NCBI RefSeq assembly: GCF_024679245.1 | Contig: NC_090183.1 | Location: 25,956,809 to 26,020,808 of the forward strand | Direction: 5' to 3' | Length of the DNA stretch: 64,000 nt | From: Pseudorasbora parva | Lineage: Eukaryota > Chordata > Actinopteri > Cypriniformes > Gobionidae | Shown: positions 22,643 to 33,564 of the stretch, one piece after another | Position numbering within the stretch: position 1 is the first letter of the stretch | How the letters are laid out: every line of letters begins with the position of its first letter | Program-made: the position numbers and the translations under genes | Notes under the pieces: model-generated | The model's input: the letters and a program-made list of their open reading frames with translations, nothing else | What the model was told of the DNA's origin: nothing | Database searches by the model: none

Positions 22643-23569
22643 GGGACACAATGGCAGGCTGGGCCCAAGGGCCTGTAGACGTTCAGAGAAAGCTGAGAGG
22701 CGATAGAGAGAGAGTGTTTGAGAGTGTATATGGCTATAAACCTTACGTAGCACCGGCCCTTTTCAGCACTGCATTGTATTTCCACAGCATGAAGGTAAGA
22801 TTACAAATTTATGGGTGAACCCCTAGTTTTGAAATATTCCTGGTCTACTGACATATCATTGTATCCGCTTAAAAACATTACAATGCTCATGATAACTTTC
22901 GCCAACTCTATCTACAGTTAGTAAATCCACTCCACCTACTAATTTGAAAGCGATGTCATAGAAATATTACACACAACGACTCTAAAGATGGCTTTGTGTT
23001 TGTTTTTTTCAGGCACATAAGGTGTAGCAAATGGAGGATAAGAAAACATATTTATTATTATATATAACACTTATAGTGTTTTATACATTATTATATATCT
23101 TGCGCTGTCTTGCGCTGTTTATAAAATGGCAGTCTTACGGGTGTTGAACCACATGAGGGTAAATCATAAATGACCCTTTAAGGTCACATTTTACAATAAG
23201 ATGCAGTTGGTTCATTTTAGTTAAGGCATTAGGTATCCAAGCTAAACAACACATTTTTTTTTTTGTTTTTTTTACAGAATTTACTCATCACTGTTAACGT
23301 TAACTATATAATATAATATTGTTCATTGTTTATTAATGTTTCTACATAATACATAAATGTTAATTCAACCTGAAATGTATAAATATAACTGTTCAAAAGT
23401 TTGGGGTCAGTAAGTTTTTTTGTTTTTTGTTTGTTTTTAAGAAATTCATACTTTTATCCAGCAAATACACAAACTTTTTGCATTTTCAAGTTCATCAAAG
23501 AATTCTTAAAAAAATATTAAGCAGCACAACTATTTTCAACATTGATAATAATATAACAATAATAATCAA
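22643..23569 (+). repeat. Duplicated block, copy 1 (direct repeat of 26744-27739)
   Basis: From GGACACAATG to AATAATCA, this 927-bp block matches 26744-27739 with only scattered substitutions and small indels; the first 500 bp are nearly identical by eye. It contains a short reading frame with splice signals, part of a TTAA-type MITE end (about 23125-23180), repeat C (23190-23380) and the start of a family A copy (23386 on). The same order of unrelated repeats in both copies means the block was duplicated as DNA after those repeats had inserted. Confidence 0.9.
22651..23027 (+). CDS. Putative two-exon, 52-codon reading frame of unknown function
   Basis: ATG at 22651 has a good initiation context (A at -3, G at +4). 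Exon 1 would be 48 codons (22651-22794), starting MAGWAQGPVDVQ and ending YFHSMK. It stops exactly at a codon boundary before GTAAGA, a strong 5' splice site. A pyrimidine-rich TTTGTTTTTTTCAG ends a 218-bp intron at 23012. Exon 2 adds AHKV and a TAG (23025-23027). The frame is rich in charged residues at first, with a short hydrophobic stretch (YVAPALF) near residue 32. Without splicing, the frame runs to 22818. An in-frame ATG also lies upstream at 22606. I do not recognise a family. It could be the end of a larger gene, a captured exon pair, or chance. Confidence 0.3.
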
Positions 23570-24390
23570 AACAGCATATTAGAATGATTTCTGAAGGATC
23601 GTGTGACATTGACGACTGAGTCTGAGAATTCAGCTTTGATCATAAGAATAAAGGGTTATTTCACCCCAAATTGAAATTGATGTAATTAATGACTCACCCT
23701 AATGTTGTTCCACACCCGTAAGACCTCAGTTCATCTTTGGTTCATATACAAGCGGTCATGAATCAGCGTATTGATTCATGATTCGGATTGCCAATGTCAC
23801 GTGATTTCAGCAGTTTGACAGTTTAGTTTTAGACCAAAATGTATCTTCGATGCTTCAAGAGATTCTAACTAACCAACTGATGTCACATATGGACTACTCT
23901 GATGATGTTTTTATTCCCTTTCTGGACATGGACAGTATAGTGTGCATACACTTTGATACGGTGTCAGACTAAATATCTTAAACTGTGTTCTGAAGATTAA
24001 CGGAGGTCTTACGGATGTGGAACGACATTAGGGTGAGGAGTTAATGACATAAATTTCATTTTTGGGTGAACTAACCCTTTAATACAGAAACAGTTATTTT
24101 AAACTGTAATATTTTACAATATTACTATTTTTACTGTGTTTTGGTCAAATTTTTTGTTCAGCCTTGAACATTAAAGACAATCTTACTGACCCCATTTATC
24201 ATTATATGGGGAAATTTCATTGTTTATTAATCTTTCTACATAATGCATAAATGTTAATTCAACCTTAAATGTATAATTACTTTTATTCAGCAAGGACACA
24301 TTAATTGACCAAAAGTGACAGACTTTTATATTGTTGCAAAAAGTCTTTATATGCTGCTCTTTTCACATTCATCAGTTCATCAAGAAGCAC
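23386..24390. mobile_element. Family A repeat with nested TTAA MITE
   Basis: The left part (23386-23648) starts GTTCAAAAGTTTGGGGTCAG. The right part (24083-24195) ends TCTTACTGACCCC. They are split by the MITE at 23649-24082. Sequence to about 24390 contains a repeat C scrap (24218-24262) and another family A scrap (CAGCAAGGACACATTAATTG). The whole is a mosaic of at least four insertions. Confidence 0.65.
23649..24082. mobile_element. TTAA-type fold-back MITE, complete copy
   Basis: The left end AAAGGGTTATTTCACCCC and the right end, reverse-complemented TTAAAGGGTTAGTTCACCCA, are long inverted repeats that continue through ACTCACCCTAATGT and CCGTAAGACCTC. The right side keeps TTAA; the left has drifted to ATAA. 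The element is 434 bp with no coding capacity. Confidence 0.8.
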
Positions 24391-24658
24391 AACTGTTGCA
24401 ACATGTAACAAAATTTTGGGAGCATCGCAACTATAAATCACATTTCACATTTTCAGCAAACAAGGTATGCCTTTTTCAAATTTCTGTCGACTCACTTTTT
24501 TTTACACTCATTAAATGTATATAAACTAAAGAGACACTTTAAAACACAAAATGAAGCATGGGATGAACCGGACATTTAAGGGAATTCCATTTTGTCCTTA
24601 ATGAAGACAGTCTTTATGTACAAGCTTTCAATGCACAGCTGGTGAATGAATTTAACAA
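24391..24658. other. Spacer
   Basis: Nothing recognisable. Confidence 0.4.
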
Positions 24659-24940
24659 CCAAGTTTGCTTTTAAAAGACTTCTAATAGCTTTGCAAACAT
24701 ACCTGACGTCTAGTCTAAAACAAGAAAAAATTTGGGCCGTCAGTAAATTTAATAGACGTCTAACCATTATCCAAGAATAGAAGAATAGTCATCTACCAAG
24801 CAATTTTGCATTTAAAAGACATCTAATAGCTTTCCAAACATCCCTGACGTATAGGCTAAAACAAGGCAAAATTTGGGCCCTCAGTGAAAATGTAATAGAC
24901 GTCTAACCATAGCCCAAGAATAGAAAAGTAGTCATCTAAA
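24659..24940. repeat. Two-unit tandem repeat, about 140 bp per unit
   Basis: Units 24659-24796 and 24797-24940 share AAAAGAC-TCTAATAGCTTT, CAAACAT-CCTGACGT, AAATTTGGGCC, TAATAGACGTCTAACCAT and CCAAGAATAGAA in the same order. The AGACGTCTAA word is palindromic in its core. Confidence 0.85.
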
Positions 24941-25149
24941 ACATGAACATGAAACCAAACACCTTATAATAACTGTTGACTTTGCTTACATGATGGAATA
25001 TCATAAATCTCACACGTTATTTTTGTAACCAAATTCCAGGTTCTAGGTTACTCATAGCTGTACTATATCAGGTCTATAGTTAACCAAGACGGTGAAATGA
25101 TAGCTGTTGCTTGCTGGGGAGTAACAATAACCCAAAAACTTCTTAATAT

Positions 25150-25278
<129 letters not shown>

Positions 25279-26269
25279 TCCTCTAAAAATGATGGCAAAG
25301 GGAGGGACGAATAACAGAGAAAGATGAGAGAGCAAGAAGAGAAGAGAGAAAGAGGAATTGGCCCTTTGAGGACTTTAAAGAGAAAGCCACCATGAGGAGA
25401 AGGGAAAGAAAATGTTTACTCAGGGAATTAGTTCAGGATCATTGTGTGTGTGCGAGGGCATTAGTTCCCTGGCTTGATTTCAGGGCCCAAGTGGCTCAAG
25501 CAGAGCTCCCTCTAGGCCAGGCCTAATTACCACAGGACTAGGGCCATTAAAATGCTTAACTAACCTCGTTTCTCCAAAACGCACAGATTAGCAGCAGCCT
25601 CCAGCAAAGTGGCGGGGATAACCCTGCTGCCTAATACCCCCTTTGATTTATTTTTGAAAAAGAGAGGGGCGAGGGAGCGAAGTGGTAACCGTAGAAAACT
25701 GGCACTGTGTACGCACTCAAACTTTGAGCGCAATGAAAGGATTCAAACTTCTGTGTCCACACACTGAGGGGGAAACCAAAGATATTCACAATGTAACCCT
25801 ACAAACATCTAAAAAAAAACTAGGGTCGTCAATCAAATCAGAATTGTAATCAAGTGAGTTGCGCGCCAATGAATTAATACCATGTAATTGTAGTTATGAA
25901 TATTTGCTTAAAAAAAAAAAAAAAAAAAAAAAATTAATTCAAATGCCTTATCATCTAGCTTGTTGGTCTAACAACTTAATACAATTATGACAGCTATCTC
26001 CACACAGTTTAACTGATTTATTTGAATTTTAACTGGGTTAATTGCACTGATGAGATCACATCATTTTCATTTGATACATTCTTTTAATGTTTACGGAACA
26101 TAATTTACTCTTGTTGAGGCAACCATTGCTGATGCTGTTCAGACTGGTGCCCTCGTGCACATTTTTCAAGAGTTTTCTGTGTTTTTAGGAAAATGGAAAG
26201 TTTAAGACTTAGTTTAAGAGTTTAATGATTAGTTATTTTGAACATTAAAAAGAGTTTGCAGGATATATT
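25279..26269. other. Single-copy spacer, candidate conserved noncoding DNA at 25330-25790
   Basis: The block 25330-25790 is repeat-free and moderately G+C-rich. The rest is A+T-rich, with a poly-A tract at 25910-25932. No gene is supported. Confidence 0.35.
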
Positions 26270-26663
26270 TGTAAAACTTATAGCAGGTCCTCAACCCAAG
26301 CACCGCTATACATTTCACCATAATGGTAACCCTCAAAACACTAACAACAGAAACTTTTAAATACCAGCATAACAGAACATTAAACATTAAAAAGTCTCTC
26401 CATTTTCTCATATTGTTAAAAATGCATAAAATAGCACTTTATTTAAATGTTTACTCTCTGAAGTCAGCCCCTTTGCAAAGCATGATGGGAAATGAAAATC
26501 CTGTTTGTTTGGAATACTTGATACGTGTTATTTCAAAATGAAAACATCAAGTAATGTCAAAGAGGAACCGTTTTAAGTAAATGAAGCAATCGCATTTGAT
26601 ACAGAAACCTGATGAATTGCTTAAATAAAGTGAACAGCATCATAAAATCATGTTTTTGAGTGC
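26270..26663 (-). mobile_element. MITE family F, copy 2 (inverted, partial)
   Basis: CACCATAATGGTAACC and TTTGCAAAGCATGATGGGAA are the inverse of words in the copy at 12241-12871. The right end TTTTTGAGTGCA matches that family's terminus and lies within the 90-bp direct repeat described next. Confidence 0.55.
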
Positions 26664-26740
26664 AGGTGAATAAAATAGACAAAAAACGTTAGATGTTGAT
26701 ACTTTTTATACTGTATTTTAATGACTTAATGAATGAATTA
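26651..26740 (+). repeat. 90-bp direct repeat, left copy
   Basis: It begins TGTTTTTGAGTGCAGGTGAA and shares TAGACAAAAAA, TTGATACTTTTTATACTGTA and the AATGACT-AATGAATG tail with 27747-27840. The two copies differ at roughly one position in eight. They bracket the second duplicated block. Confidence 0.85.
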
Positions 26741-26743
26741 CTT

Positions 26744-27739
26744 TGGACACAATGCCGGCCGGGCCCAAGGGCCTGTAGACGTTCAGAGAAAGCTGAGAGG
26801 CGATAGAGAGAGAGTGTTTGAGAGTGTATATGGCTATAAACCTTACGTAGCACCGGCCCTTTTCAGCACTGCAATGTATTTCCACAGCATGAAGGTAAGA
26901 TTACAAATTCATGGGTGAACCCCTAGTTTTGAAATATTCCTGGTCTACTGACATATCATTGTATCCGCTTAAAAACATTACAATGCTCATGATAACTTTC
27001 GCCAACTCTATCTACAGTTAGTAAATCCACTCCACCTACTAATTTGAAAGTGATGTCATAGAAATATTACACACAACGACTCTAAAGATGGCTTTGTGTT
27101 TGTTTGTTTTTCAGGCACATAAGGTGTAGCAAATGGAGGATAAGAAAACATATTTATTATCATATATAACATCTTATAGTGTTTGATACATTATTATATA
27201 TCTGGCGCTGTTTATAAAATGGCAGTCTTACGGGTGTTGAACCACATGAGGGTAAGTCATTAATGACCCTTTAAGGTCACATTTTACAATAAGATGCAGT
27301 TGGTTCATTTTAGTTAAGGCATTAGGTATCCAAGCTAAACATTTTTTTGTTTTGTTTTTTGTTTTTTTACAGAATTTACTGATCACTGTTAATGTTAACT
27401 ATATAATATAATATTGTTCATTGTTTGTTAATGTTTCTACATAATACATAAATGTTAATTCAACCTGAAATGTATAAACATTACTGTTCAAAAGTTTGGG
27501 GTCAGTAAGTTTGTTTGTTTGTTTGTTTGTTTGTTTTTGTTTGTTTTTAAGATTTTCATACTTTTATCCAGCAAATACAAATGAATTTGATCAAAAGTGA
27601 CAAACTTTTTACATTGTTGTAAGAAGTTATTTCACATAAAGGCTGTCCTTTTCACGTTTATCAAAGAATTCTTAAAGAAATATTGAGCAACACAACTATT
27701 TACAACATTGATAATAATAAGCATAACAATAATAATCAG
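26744..27739 (+). repeat. Duplicated block, copy 2
   Basis: This is the counterpart of 22643-23569, 4.1 kb downstream in the same orientation. It is about 70 bp longer, because of an expanded GTTT run (about 27510-27538) and a stretch in the family A part that copy 1 has lost (AAATGAATTTGATCAAAAGT onward). Confidence 0.9.
26752..27129 (+). pseudogene. Second copy of the putative two-exon frame, start disrupted
   Basis: The counterpart of the 22651-23027 frame keeps the body from AQGPVDVQ to YFHSMK, the GTAAGA donor at 26895, a pyrimidine-rich acceptor ending at 27114 (220-bp intron) and exon 2 with AHKV and TAG. One base is missing just after the ATG relative to copy 1, so that ATG now reads into a stop within nine codons. 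An in-frame alternative ATG lies at 26733 in unrelated flanking sequence. Over the shared exon only about three residues differ between copies. Function is unknown. Confidence 0.3.
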
Positions 27740-27746
27740 AGTGCAG

Positions 27747-27840
27747 TGTTTTTGAGTGCAAGTGAATTAAATAGACAAAAAAAGTTTAGACGTTGATACT
27801 TTTTATACTGTATTTCAATGACTGACTGAATGAACGCATT
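27747..27840 (+). repeat. 90-bp direct repeat, right copy
   Basis: It begins TGTTTTTGAGTGCAAGTGAA and matches 26651-26740. It starts within 10 bp of the end of the second duplicated block. Confidence 0.85.
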
Positions 27841-28654
27841 AGATTGACATCCCAATTATAACATTCTATTGCCATATCATCTGAGCACGTCATGTAGGCG
27901 AACTTTTTCAGCGTAACTTTTTTTTCCAGCATCCAGATACTTTTTACACTTATACTGAACAGAGTACCGTCCGCGATCTTGCCTGAATTTAAACAGGACA
28001 CTGATGATGATGTCAAAAATGTCGCATTTTTGGTAAACGGTGTCCCTGTGTCACCCGCACACAATCGCCGAACATCTCTCTCGGTTTCCATTGTCACATC
28101 CCTTTGGAAAATATGTTTCCCCTCTGGATTCACTCATTATCATGTTTCATAAATGACTCAGATGTTTGCATTTTGACGATCATTGTTGTTCCTTGTCATT
28201 TGTCATGTGTGACGAGAGACAAAAGATGAATATTTTAGAATCAATTTGCATAATTCAATAAATACGCATACTTAAACTAGGGTGCAAAATAATGTTGTGT
28301 GCAGCACAATGTTTATGTAAATGATTGGTGTCAAGATGCCTGTAGACTATGCAAGTGTCGATCATGCTTTGGCAATCCTTAAAATGCATTTGCTGTGCTA
28401 CCCACTTTTTTGTTCACAGGACTGAAAGGAAGAGAATATGGCACCTCAGAGCAATACTGTCAGCTTTGTCCAACGCACTAAGGGTGGGATTTGCTTTATT
28501 TTGACAATTGTTTATGATTACTGCAGCCAAATATGACAGCAACTGTATTTTGTTCATCATGATAATACCCTTATTGTCAGTCATCACTTTGTTTTATGCA
28601 TGTTTTTCTTGCATCTCGCCATTTGATTTCATTCTTTCTGTGCCTACAACGATA
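27841..28654. other. Single-copy spacer
   Basis: No repeat or gene is recognised. The minus-strand frame 27786-28133 (115 codons) starts in the direct repeat and shows no known domain. Confidence 0.4.
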
Positions 28655-28860
28655 AAAAGGATTAGTTCAACCAAAAATGAACATTTTGACATAATTTACT
28701 CACACTCATGTCATTCCAAACCATTTAACTTTCCCTGAAACACTGTTTGCTCTTTCTCATGCAATCACAGGGGATAAAGACTGCCTTTTAAGCTTCAAAA
28801 ATGTCACAAAAGCATCAAAGTGTTATAAAATTTGTCCAAATTAAATAGCTTTTAGTGTTT
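28655..28860 (+). mobile_element. TTAA-type fold-back MITE, left half
   Basis: AAAAAGGATTAGTTCAACCA, then CATAATTTACTCACACTCAT and GTCATTCCAAACC, follow the family order. No matching right end is seen nearby. Confidence 0.55.
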
Positions 28861-28879
28861 AACAAACTGAAATTTAGAG

Positions 28880-29743
28880 GGGTCCTAGAAAAAGGACACG
28901 GGCCGCATGTCTACCATTGATGGTGAGAAGAGCGCTCGCTGTCGCTCTGTGCACGTCATTACTCAAAACACACGAGTCACACATGACGGACATTAGCCGA
29001 CAACTAGCCTAATATATGCTGCTTGACTATGCTCGTGTGTCATGTTCGCTTGTTAGTCCATTTGCGATCGTATTGTGTCTCACTTTAGCGATGATAAAGC
29101 CCCGTTCATTTCCACACCGTATGGAGCATCTAAATCTCATCACTGTGTGCTTCAAGCATCGGCTCACACAATGTCTCCGACAAGTAAGATACTATACTCC
29201 TAATATATGTTTGCTTACTCTTTTCATGATCTATATAACCCTTATCCAGTCATAATTGTAATATGTCGTTAGTTAGACTGTCGGCTCGTGCTATAGTGTT
29301 GTTCATGAGAAGTTTGTGATTTTGTGATCGCTATGACTTTAATCTTGTCATAATTGTAATATGTCGTTAGTTGGACCGTGTGCTTGTGTACTATCGAGTT
29401 GTTCATGAGAACGGTTTGTGTGTGTTTTTGTGATTGATGTAACTCTAATCTTGTCATAATTGTAATATGTTCGTTAGTTGGACTGTCTTGCTTGTGTACT
29501 ATCGAGTTGTTCACAAGAACGGTTTGTGCTTTTGTGATAGAAGGGATGACTTTTTCATTGAATATTCGACCTGGATTAGATACACAGAGATTCTGCCATA
29601 GCTGTTGATGCCTCTGGGTTACGTATGTGTGGGGTGGCACTATCACAATAGGGGCGAGACCCTTTTGGGGGTAGGGGCGTGTTTATTTTGGTGATTTAAA
29701 AATACCAACAACGGTTACCAGATAACACTTAACCCACCTTTAA
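28880..29743 (-). mobile_element. TTAA-ended repeat D with a three-unit internal repeat
   Basis: The right end (TTTTGGTGATTT, AACCCACCTTTAA) and GGGGCGAGACCCTTTTGGGG are the inverse of the copy at 57403-57996. The TTAA at 29740-29743 is the terminus. Inside, a 100-bp unit is tripled (29247-29545). The left boundary is uncertain. Confidence 0.6.
29247..29545 (+). repeat. Three tandem units of about 100 bp
   Basis: Each unit contains GTCATAATTGTAATATGT, CGTTAGTT, a TCG-or-TAG-type word, GTTGTTCA and GAACGGTTTGTG or a close variant. The units begin near 29247, 29348 and 29453. The related element at 57403-57996 has a single unit. Confidence 0.85.
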
Positions 29744-30200
29744 AGGGGTGGTTGCATGCGATTTCACTTTTTTAACATTAGTTAGTGTGTAATGTTGCTG
29801 CTTGAGCATAAACAGTATCGGCAAAGTTACAGCACCGAAAGATCAATGCAAACGGACATATTGTCTTTTAAAATTATGGCAGTTTATTGCCTACAACGAG
29901 CTTCTTCCTGGGTTGGTGACATCATAAACCCTTGCTAGTCACCGCAGATGTGACTTCTGCCCGTGATGGTAAGGGGCGAGGCGTTTTCGGACAACCTGTG
30001 TTTGGCACTTCAGCCAATAAAAAGACATGAAACTAAATTTGGCTAAATACAAATCGCCGGCAGATCAGGCTGGGTTTACCCAGTCTAGTTGGACTGAGCA
30101 TAAAAAAAAGATCTGGAAGGTTACAAAGCTCAAACTCCACTCCAAAGGGAGAAATTTTATTTAACAGAATCCAGAATCCACTATGATTAACGGCTCGTTT
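29740..30200 (+). mobile_element. TTAA-ended repeat E
   Basis: It starts TTAAAGGGGTGGTTGCATGC at the same TTAA that ends repeat D. I recall the body (AACATTAGTTAGTGTGTAAT, AGCATAAACAGTATC, CCTGGGTTGGTGACATCATA) as common in cyprinids. The right end is not clear. Confidence 0.55.
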
Positions 30201-31579
30201 GGACTACAACCAATGTTGCCAACTTTTTTCAAAGGAAAGTTGCTAAAGCCTGCCCAAAAAGTTGCTATATGTCACTAGAGGATGGCATGTTTCAATAGTT
30301 GTGACGCTACATAGTCGTGACATCATCACGTCGCACTTGCAATCAGCCTAATGTCTTTGTTTTTTTTTTGTTTTTTTTGTTTTTTTATCCTAGTCTGTGC
30401 TCTCATACTGTATCTTAACATAATATAGCTGAATGTCCAATAAAGCTGTTCTCCTTTACATATTTTGTGTCAGACAAGAGAATAAGTATGATATACCCTG
30501 TTGAAAAAAACAGCATATGCTGTTTTAGCATGGCAGCAGGTTTGAGCTGGTTTATGTTGGTCATTAGTTGGTCATGAGCTTGTTTAAAATATAATTTAAA
30601 ATATAAAACAAAGGAGGCAGGGGGGAAGCAAGACCTCTCGCTCGCAGGGCAGTACTGCCGAAACTCCAAAAAATTGATAGATTTGTTGTTAGGTGATTTT
30701 TTTTTTCTCTCTTTTAAATCACAAAAAATGTTTTATGTAGTTGCCATGATGTAAACAAAGCTAGCCTGCTAGCTAAAATTTCAGTGTTGATATAATGCTT
30801 ACTGTAGATTTTGTAAGCGCTTGCTTTTGTGAAGCCGTTCATCGTACCTTAGGAATTTTTTTTTTTTTTTGATTGATTACTGTTTGTATTACCAGTTGTG
30901 TGACAAATATGATCAAAAAATGTTTTTTTGAACAATCAAGCATGAAAATATATTCAAATACACCCCAAAAATACTTCATAAACGGCATAATTGTACCACT
31001 TTAAGTAAATTATAATCAATCTTCCAGTGAGCTGTAACTGTTGCAACTAAATCAATGAGTCAGCAGGACCAGAGATAAAGATTCGTAAAGAATCATTCAG
31101 ACATTCAGTGTGAAATGAATCAACCAATTCTTTGAAAAGATATGACTCAAAAGAATGATTAAATCACAAATCAAACATTGCTACTTCTTTCATAAAGACA
31201 GGATTGATGTCAAATATCAGTGAATAACAACTTACACTCTCTAAGGTAAGTCTGTAGAAATACAGCACAATCTATCATGTCAATATGAAGGATTTTTCCA
31301 TATAGATTTTTCTTTCTTTCACAGGTGCTTTCCCCATATTATGAGTGACACATTGCATTGTGTTGTGTTTTAGGTTTAAAGAAAATGCCAGTAAACTTAA
31401 CTAAAAAGGTACTGGTTGTTTTCTGCCAGGACATCTGTTTTTCAACAGATTTTTCAGACTATTCCTCACACAAAGCTATCGCAAAGCTTCAGAATATACT
31501 TGAAATATAGCACACAAGTCACTACTTTAATGGTGCCATTTCGACATTTTGGAGCTTGACAACCTCAGTACTCATTCAT
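30201..31579. other. Spacer with small repeat scraps
   Basis: 30500-30585 carries a GAGCTGGTTTATGTTGGTCA word from a common fish repeat. Poly-T tracts lie at 30359-30388 and 30857-30871. No gene is seen. Confidence 0.4.
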
Positions 31580-31665
31580 TATTTTTTTAAATCTACAGAA
31601 CAGTCATACGGGTTTGGAAAGACATGACGACAAATAAACACTTTTGTGTGAACTATCCCTTTAAC
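31580..31665 (+). mobile_element. TTAA-type fold-back MITE, right end
   Basis: ACGGGTTTGGAAAGACATGA and TGTGTGAACTATCCCTTTAA give the right terminus of the family, with no matching left end nearby. Confidence 0.6.
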
Positions 31666-33564
31666 TCATAAATGAACCCTGAGATGAACAGTCACCTATT
31701 TTATTATCCTGTTTGAAAAGCATTATCTGCTGGATGCAATCCAACAAGCCTTTCTATTCCCAAAAATGCAGTTTAATAATACGGTTTACATGTGAGCAAA
31801 AGAGAGTGCACGGCTAATCAGAAGGGAATAAGCATTGATAATTATTTAACTTCTACAGAACAACATAATCCCTTTAAGGATGTGTTTTTCTTAGAAAAAG
31901 CAGAAAAAGGAAACGCAACAAAAATAAATAAATATATAAAAGCGTAAAAATGCAGGCCTGACTGGAGTGTGCGGTGTCATGGGAGGTGTAGTGTGGAGAG
32001 AAGATAGTGCCTAAGCTAGCTAATAGCATCTTTGTTTTCAGTGAATGCAGTGTTGTGTTCTCTAGGGCATTGCAAGACGTCTTTGGCAAAGCCAGTATTC
32101 CACAGTTCTTCACTGTAGCTTAAGCCACCGGGACACCTTGGTTTATTTATCTTTCAATCAAGACCCAGCGGTCACGGCTCAGTGGTCAGCAGCTGCCAGA
32201 AGAGAAGCCATTTCCCTGAGGACATGTCTCTAAGTCACACCTACCTGAGGACGGCAGATTCCGAGACAAAGGAACTAAGACACAAACCCTTTCAAACTGA
32301 ATTTGTTCCACGTCTTAAGTCTTTGAAAAGGAATCTGTATGTCTTGGATTTTCCTCATGCCTCTGCACGAACAAACAAACAGCGAGCGTCGCGGTAGGAC
32401 ACCGAGAGAAGTTATTGTCACTTATTTATGTCCGCCGAGGATTTATTATTGTTACCCAGAATTTCATTCTGGCTCTCTTTTGACAAAAATAAATGACTCA
32501 GAGACCTTGAAAGTTTAATTTAAAATAAGAGCTTGTCTTGCAGTCAAGACTTTAAAATAAAACAATCGCTTGACTGTAGTGGTTGCGGGGACGTGAAGGA
32601 AAGAAGTCTGGAACTGATATTTATTCCTCTGCCCTTGAAGATGGGATTCGCAACGCCAATTCATCGGCATGTCTTCGTCGCAGACGGACACACGGGCCGC
32701 CAGAGTCCTTTTTCATTAGAACACCTCGGATCGTTTATCTTGACGTTCAGAAAAATAACGCTTCAGTTAATCTGTTGCTGTAGCGCAACAATTAACTTGT
32801 AGTTCCTGGTAAAAAAAAAAGCAGCCAGTGTGAAAGGACACGTCATACCAACATTGAATAACGGCTTTAGGCCTAGCTTTTAGGCCTATCTGCGTTTGAG
32901 TAATGAAAATGTTGAAAAGGAAGAGAATGTTTAGCACTTTCAGATACTTTTATTGCACAATATCACGAGAGAAAAGGCATCATATACTTTTACAGCATGT
33001 CTTAAGTGCTTATCTATCAGGCTGCTGAAACCCTATTCTGAATGTGCCTAAAACTAACATGAGCCCAGTCTTGCCTTTAATTTCCTGTTAAACTCAATCA
33101 GATTACCTTTGTGGCACTGTGAAGCAGACTGCTCCTCCTCTGTTGAATTATGCTATTAGCACAGCTGGGCTCTTAAAACAGATAAGCACTGCTAGGCTTG
33201 TTCAGGGAGGGAGTTTTTTTTTCTTCCAACCGCATGGTCTCTGTCAAAACCAAATGTCAGGCTGAGCTTACAACCTGTGCGGCCGTGAGTTTGTGGTTGT
33301 CACAAGGTGCTCTGCCCACTTGAGTCAGGCTGTATTCACAAATGGCAATAGATATTTTGAGATTATGCACACATATATATCAACAAACCAGTTTAACACT
33401 TTAAACCACTCATTAAAAATTACTAGTAAAATGTACTTCAAATTATTTTAGTCATTTTTAATTGGTATATATTAAGGGGTATTGAGTATATCAAAAAGAG
33501 GCAATTTTGACAAAAAATGAAAGAATAATAAGCTTAACATTTTTGATTGTACATTTTTGATTGA
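31666..33564. other. Long repeat-poor interval, candidate conserved noncoding cluster
   Basis: No transposon or long microsatellite occurs over 1.9 kb. Blocks at 31690-32130, 32180-32520, 32560-32790 and 32900-33360 are balanced in composition. Frames such as 32533-32802 (89 codons) show no domain. Confidence 0.35.
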
